NCBI GenBank assembly: GCA_019243075.1
Contig: JAFAUV010000315.1
Location: 1-17,318, forward strand
Length of the DNA stretch: 17,318 nt
From: Bradyrhizobium sp.
GTDB lineage: Bacteria > Pseudomonadota > Alphaproteobacteria > Rhizobiales > Xanthobacteraceae
Direction of reading: 5' to 3'
The notes under the pieces are model-generated. The model did not search any database, was not told where the DNA came from, and was given only the letters and a program-made list of their open reading frames with translations. How positions within the stretch are numbered: position 1 is the stretch's first letter; every line of letters starts with the position of its first letter. Both the position numbers and the translations under genes were made by a program. This document shows, piece after piece, positions 14,341-17,318 of the stretch.

Positions 14341-14374
14341 CGGAGAGCGGCGGACGGAAATCCGCCGCTTTCCG
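14341..14374. terminator. 14-bp hairpin between convergent genes
   Basis: Bases 14341-14354 pair with 14361-14374 around a 6-nt loop (CGGAAA), with only one G-T wobble. The core is AGCGGCGGA against TCCGCCGCT. It starts 10 bp after the PQQ dehydrogenase stop and precedes the convergent gene end at 14399. The T run is short, so termination may rest mostly on stem strength. Confidence 0.7.
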
Positions 14375-14398
14375 TCAGGCCATCATCGGCCCCCGCGT

Positions 14399-14674
14399 TT
14401 ATTTCCCCTCGGTATTGACCTTCTGCTTTTCCTGCTCGTTCATCTTGTTGATCGTCGGATCGCGGCTGGCTTCGCCCGTGGTTTGTGAGGTCGTCGCTGG
14501 CGGACTCTTGTCGTTCGAGAGCGAGGTCTGGCCCGGCGGCTGCTTGGCCGGTCGGGTCGCCGTGCTCGCCGGCGGGTTGTTGGTCTGGGCGGTCGCTGCC
14601 TGCATGGCGAAAACGAGGACGCCCGCGAGCAGGGATGCCGCGAGCGTCCGAGACTTGAGGGCCGGTGTCTTCAT
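14399..14674 (-). CDS. Small secreted hydrophilic protein (91 aa)
   Basis: A 91-residue protein with a clear Sec signal peptide: MKTPALKSRTLAASLLAGVL followed by VFAMQAATA, cleavage after about Ala29. The 62-residue mature part is rich in Pro, Thr, Ser, Gln and Lys and has no hydrophobic core or cysteine, so it is probably disordered in the periplasm. It ends in a charged segment, INKMNEQEKQKVNTEGK. AAGGAG precedes the ATG, and both lie within a perfect inverted repeat (14671-14700). It is the likely last or separate unit downstream of the molybdenum hydroxylase genes on the same strand, with a gap of about 56 bp. I do not recognise a function. Confidence 0.72.
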   Translation of the reverse strand: MKTPALKSRTLAASLLAGVLVFAMQAATAQTNNPPASTATRPAKQPPGQTSLSNDKSPPATTSQTTGEASRDPTINKMNEQEKQKVNTEGK

Positions 14675-14700
14675 CGATCTGCTCCTTGTCAGATCGATGA
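14671..14700 (-). promoter_or_regulatory. Perfect 10-bp inverted repeat enclosing a ribosome site and start codon
   Basis: TCATCGATCT (14671-14680) is the exact reverse complement of AGATCGATGA (14691-14700). The 10-nt centre reads GACAAGGAGC on the mRNA strand. In the mRNA of the small secreted protein, the Shine-Dalgarno is in the loop and the ATG is in the 3' arm of the stem. It could gate translation or be a DNA-binding dyad. Confidence 0.65.
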
Positions 14701-14730
14701 AAACGGCGGTGCCAGACTATCGTTCCACCT

Positions 14731-17049
14731 TCATGTCTCCAGCTGCTTGCCGATCGGCAGCGCGCGGATACGTTTTCCAGTGGCGGCAAAGATCGCGTTG
14801 GTCAGCGCCGGCGCGAACGGCGGCACCCCGGGTTCACCGACGCCGCTCGGCGGCGTGTCGGGGCCGGGGGGCACGATATGGACGTTGGTCACCAGCGGAG
14901 CTTCGTCGATCCGGATCACCGGGAAGTCGTCGAAGTTCTTCTGCTGTACCCGGCCATCCTTGAAGGTGATCTCGCCATATTTGGCAAGGCTCAGTCCCAT
15001 GATCGCCGCGCCCTCGATCTGCGACTCGATGCGTTCGGGGTTGACATAGGTCCCGCAGTCGATCGCGGTATCGACCCGCGGCACGGTGAGCTTGCCCTTG
15101 TCATCGACAGCCACCTCGACGATGGTCGCGATGTAGCTGACGAAGCTGCGGTGCACGGCGATTCCGAGGCCGTGGCCGGCCGGCACCGAGCGTCCCCATT
15201 GCCCTTTCTCCGCCACCAGCTCGACTACGCGGCGAAGCCGCGCGGTGTCGATCGGATAGCTGTCATAAGGCTCGCCGTAGTTCCAGAGGTCCTTGACCGA
15301 ATCGAGCTTGACGATCCGCGGCGAGCCGATCAGGTCCAGGAGCATGTCCTTCTGGTCGCGGCCCGTCGCATGCGCGAGTTCGCCGACCATGGACTGCACC
15401 GCGAAGGCATGCGGAATATTCGACACCGAGCGGAACCAGCCGATGCGGGTATGCGCCGCCGCTTCCGGATTTTCGCACTGGATATTGGCGATATCGAACG
15501 GCATGTCGACCAGCCCCATGCCGATTTCGAAGGGCGCCTCATGCACGGACTTGGCTGCGAAGGTCGAAGCGATGGTCGGCGCGACGCTGCGATGCCGCCA
15601 GGCGATGACCTTGCCGTTCCTGTCGAGCCCGGCCTCGATGCGCTCGGCGGAAACCGTGTGAAGGAAGTCATGCTGGACGTCATCCTCGCGGGTCCATTGC
15701 ACTTTCACCGGCGCTCCCAACTCCTTCGAAAGCAGGGCCGCCTCGAGCGCATAGTCGCATTTGGATTTGCGCCCAAAGCCGCCGCCGAGCAGGGTGACGT
15801 TGACGGTCACATTGTCCTCTGGGATGCCGAGCGTCTTGGCGACGTCCTCGCGCGTGCCGCCCGGGCTCTGCACCGGCCCCCAGATCTCGGCCCGGTCGCC
15901 CTTGACGTCGGCGACCGCGACCGGCGGCTCCATGCTGACATGGGCGAGATGCGGCGCGTAATATTCCCCGACGATGACCTTGTCGGCGGCCTTCAACGCG
16001 CCATCCACGTCACCTTCCTTGCGCAGGACAAGCCCGGGCTTGCGCGCCGCATCCTCGAGTTCGGCGCGGTAGGCAACCGAGTCGTATTTGGCGTTGGCGC
16101 CATCGTCCCAGGTGATCTTCAGCGCGTCGCGGCCCTTGATCGCAGCTCCCGTGTTCCGGGCGATCACGGCAACGCCGCCGAGCGGCTGGAATTTGGATGG
16201 CCACGGCCACCCCTTGACCTCCATGACCTTCTCGACGCCGGAGACTTTCATCGCGTCAGCCCCGTCGAACGAGACGAGCTTGCCGCCGGTCACTGGTGGC
16301 CGGGCGATGACCGCGTATTTCATACCGGGCAGGCGGATGTCGGCGCCATAGCCTGCGGCACCGGTCGTGATATCGCGAAGGTCCACAATGCCGATCTCGC
16401 CCTTGCCGAGATAGCGGAAGTCCTTCGGGTCCTTCAGCTTCAGACCGCCGATGGCAGGCACCGCCTCCTTCGCGGCGTCGGCCGCAAGATCGCCGAATCC
16501 GATGCGGCGTCCGCTCGCTGCGTGCACCACTTCGTGGTTGGCGGCCTTCACTTCCGTCGCCGGCACGCCCCAACGCCTGGCAGCGGCGCTTTCGAGCATC
16601 GCGCGGGCCGCGGCCCCGATCTGGCGCATCGGGATCAGATAGTGCCGGGTGCTGCGCGAGCCGTCGGTGTCCTGGTTGCCATATTTGACTTCATCGCCGT
16701 GAGCCTGCTGCACCTTCACGCGGTTCCAGTCGGCTTCCATCTCTTCGGCGACGATCAGGGGCAGGCTGGTGCGTACCCCCGTTCCCATCTCCGAACGATG
16801 TGCGATGATGGTGACCGTGCCGTCCGGCGCGATCGCCACGAAAACCTTGGGATCGACGACGACGCCATGCGGCATCTTGCCGGCGCCGGTTTCGTAGGCG
16901 AAGGCCGGGCGCGACATGACTGGAGCCGCAAGCACGAAGCTGCCTGCGATCCCGAGACCTTTCAGAACATTGCGACGCGAGACGTTCTCGACCTTGACGA
17001 GCTGCCGCTCGAAGCCGCGGAGCTTTCCGGGGTGTGTGATGATGTTCAT
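14731..17049 (-). CDS. Molybdopterin-binding subunit of a xanthine-dehydrogenase-family hydroxylase, isoquinoline-1-oxidoreductase (IorB) type
   Basis: A 772-residue large subunit of a periplasmic molybdenum hydroxylase, which inserts an oxygen from water into N-heterocycles or aldehydes. The N terminus has a Tat signal, ENVSRRNVLKGLGIAGSFVL (twin Arg 25-26), after a 20-residue leader. Molybdopterin-binding features include AHRSEMGTGVRTSLPLIVAE, GDEVKYGNQDTDGSRSTR, LLGGGFGRKSKCDYALEAAL and HTRIGWFRSV. The active-site glutamate is in GVGEPGVPPFAPALTNA (Glu739). The order and N-terminal signal match IorB-type proteins rather than cytoplasmic XdhB or CoxL. It is 2 bp downstream of the 2Fe-2S subunit stop, with GGGAG inside the end of that gene as its ribosome site. 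The FAD subunit is absent nearby, as in this subgroup, which passes electrons to cytochromes. The substrate is unknown. Confidence 0.92.
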   Translation of the reverse strand: MNIITHPGKLRGFERQLVKVENVSRRNVLKGLGIAGSFVLAAPVMSRPAFAYETGAGKMPHGVVVDPKVFVAIAPDGTVTIIAHRSEMGTGVRTSLPLIVAEEMEADWNRVKVQQAHGDEVKYGNQDTDGSRSTRHYLIPMRQIGAAARAMLESAAARRWGVPATEVKAANHEVVHAASGRRIGFGDLAADAAKEAVPAIGGLKLKDPKDFRYLGKGEIGIVDLRDITTGAAGYGADIRLPGMKYAVIARPPVTGGKLVSFDGADAMKVSGVEKVMEVKGWPWPSKFQPLGGVAVIARNTGAAIKGRDALKITWDDGANAKYDSVAYRAELEDAARKPGLVLRKEGDVDGALKAADKVIVGEYYAPHLAHVSMEPPVAVADVKGDRAEIWGPVQSPGGTREDVAKTLGIPEDNVTVNVTLLGGGFGRKSKCDYALEAALLSKELGAPVKVQWTREDDVQHDFLHTVSAERIEAGLDRNGKVIAWRHRSVAPTIASTFAAKSVHEAPFEIGMGLVDMPFDIANIQCENPEAAAHTRIGWFRSVSNIPHAFAVQSMVGELAHATGRDQKDMLLDLIGSPRIVKLDSVKDLWNYGEPYDSYPIDTARLRRVVELVAEKGQWGRSVPAGHGLGIAVHRSFVSYIATIVEVAVDDKGKLTVPRVDTAIDCGTYVNPERIESQIEGAAIMGLSLAKYGEITFKDGRVQQKNFDDFPVIRIDEAPLVTNVHIVPPGPDTPPSGVGEPGVPPFAPALTNAIFAATGKRIRALPIGKQLET

Positions 17050-17051
17050 GG

Positions 17052-17318
17052 TCAGACTCCCGTGGAGGCGAGATGCACGGCGTTTTCGATGCGCTGGTAA
17101 CAGCCGCAGCGGCAGATGTTGCCCGCCATCGCTTCGCGTATCTGGTCGTGGGAGGGTTTTGGATTATCCATCAGCAGCGCGGCGGCCTGCATGATCTGGC
17201 CGGCCTGGCAATAGCCGCATTGCGACACGTTGACCTGACGCCATGCCTTTTGAACCGCGTGATCGCCGGTCGGATGCAGGCCCTCGATGGTGGTGACGTC
17301 CCGGCCGGCGGCATCCGA
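17052..17318 (-). CDS. 2Fe-2S subunit of the molybdenum hydroxylase (IorA type), 5' end cut by the window
   Basis: The last 88 codons of a (2Fe-2S)-binding subunit are present; the start lies beyond 17318. The visible part is the C-terminal helical domain holding the second cluster: VSQCGYCQAGQIM followed by NICRCGCYQRIENAV, the four cysteines typical of xanthine-dehydrogenase-family iron-sulfur subunits. The plant-type ferredoxin domain with the first cluster is outside the window; the usual total length is about 150-160 residues. It transfers electrons from the Mo centre. In this family the subunit is normally co-exported with the Tat-signal-bearing large subunit. The TGA is at 17052-17054, directly before the large-subunit ATG, so the two genes are coupled. 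Confidence 0.9.
   Translation of the reverse strand, partial: SDAAGRDVTTIEGLHPTGDHAVQKAWRQVNVSQCGYCQAGQIMQAAALLMDNPKPSHDQIREAMAGNICRCGCYQRIENAVHLASTGV

Noticed and set aside
14878..17100. 740-codon open frame on the plus strand opposite the molybdopterin subunit
   Set aside because: The opposite strand encodes a full xanthine-dehydrogenase-family protein with clear motifs. This frame has none and is a codon-bias artefact.

Overview
The window looks like the chromosome of a GC-rich alphaproteobacterium, most likely Bradyrhizobium or a close relative (Nitrobacteraceae). This rests on protein style, on the GC-rich third codon positions that create long shadow ORFs, and on three kinds of non-coding repeat between 7373 and 8030 that I recognise from Bradyrhizobium genomes. 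The genus call is an inference from memory, not from a database search.

Layout. (1) 5-1300 (-): a PLP-dependent O-acetylhomoserine sulfhydrylase (metY), followed by a small orphan protein at 1419-1715 (-). (2) 2143-7311 (+): a tightly packed five-gene operon. It encodes a Tat-exported periplasmic binding protein, an ABC permease, an ATPase, a DszC/SfnB-type acyl-CoA-dehydrogenase-fold oxidoreductase and an SsuD-like FMN-dependent monooxygenase. It reads as an uptake-plus-desulfonation/desulfurisation module for an organosulfur compound. A candidate promoter, a long leader hairpin and three tandem 12-13 bp repeats precede it. (3) 7308-8250: nearly 950 bp with no convincing full-length gene, built from palindromic repeats and a multi-copy-type repeat, ending in a structured leader. 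(4) 8251-11407 (+): a GTP-cyclohydrolase-II-like protein, a DUF1688/URC4 protein and a uracil phosphoribosyltransferase. This is the bacterial form of the URC (uracil catabolism) cluster, a pathway distinct from the Rut and reductive routes whose chemistry is only partly worked out. (5) 11516-11731 (-): a small cysteine-containing orphan. (6) 11894-14331 (+): a Tat-exported Rieske protein followed by a PQQ-dependent alcohol dehydrogenase with a lanthanide-type Asp-x-Asp active-site signature. A strong 14-bp hairpin closes this unit. (7) 14399-14674 (-): a small secreted protein whose ribosome site and start codon lie inside a perfect 10-bp inverted repeat. (8) 14731-17318 (-): a two-subunit periplasmic molybdenum hydroxylase (a large molybdopterin subunit with a Tat signal, and a 2Fe-2S subunit cut by the window edge) of the isoquinoline-1-oxidoreductase type.

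Taken together this is a catabolic/accessory stretch: sulfur scavenging, pyrimidine-nitrogen scavenging, and two periplasmic oxidation systems (PQQ/Rieske and Mo/2Fe-2S). I found no tRNA, rRNA, CRISPR array, transposase or phage gene. The most interesting points are the URC cluster with a UPRTase whose PRPP loop departs from the canonical motif, the sulfur operon whose SsuD-like enzyme lacks the usual SsuD active-site residues, the Rieske/PQQ pairing, and the RNA-structure candidates at 2051-2088, 8160-8227 and 14671-14700.
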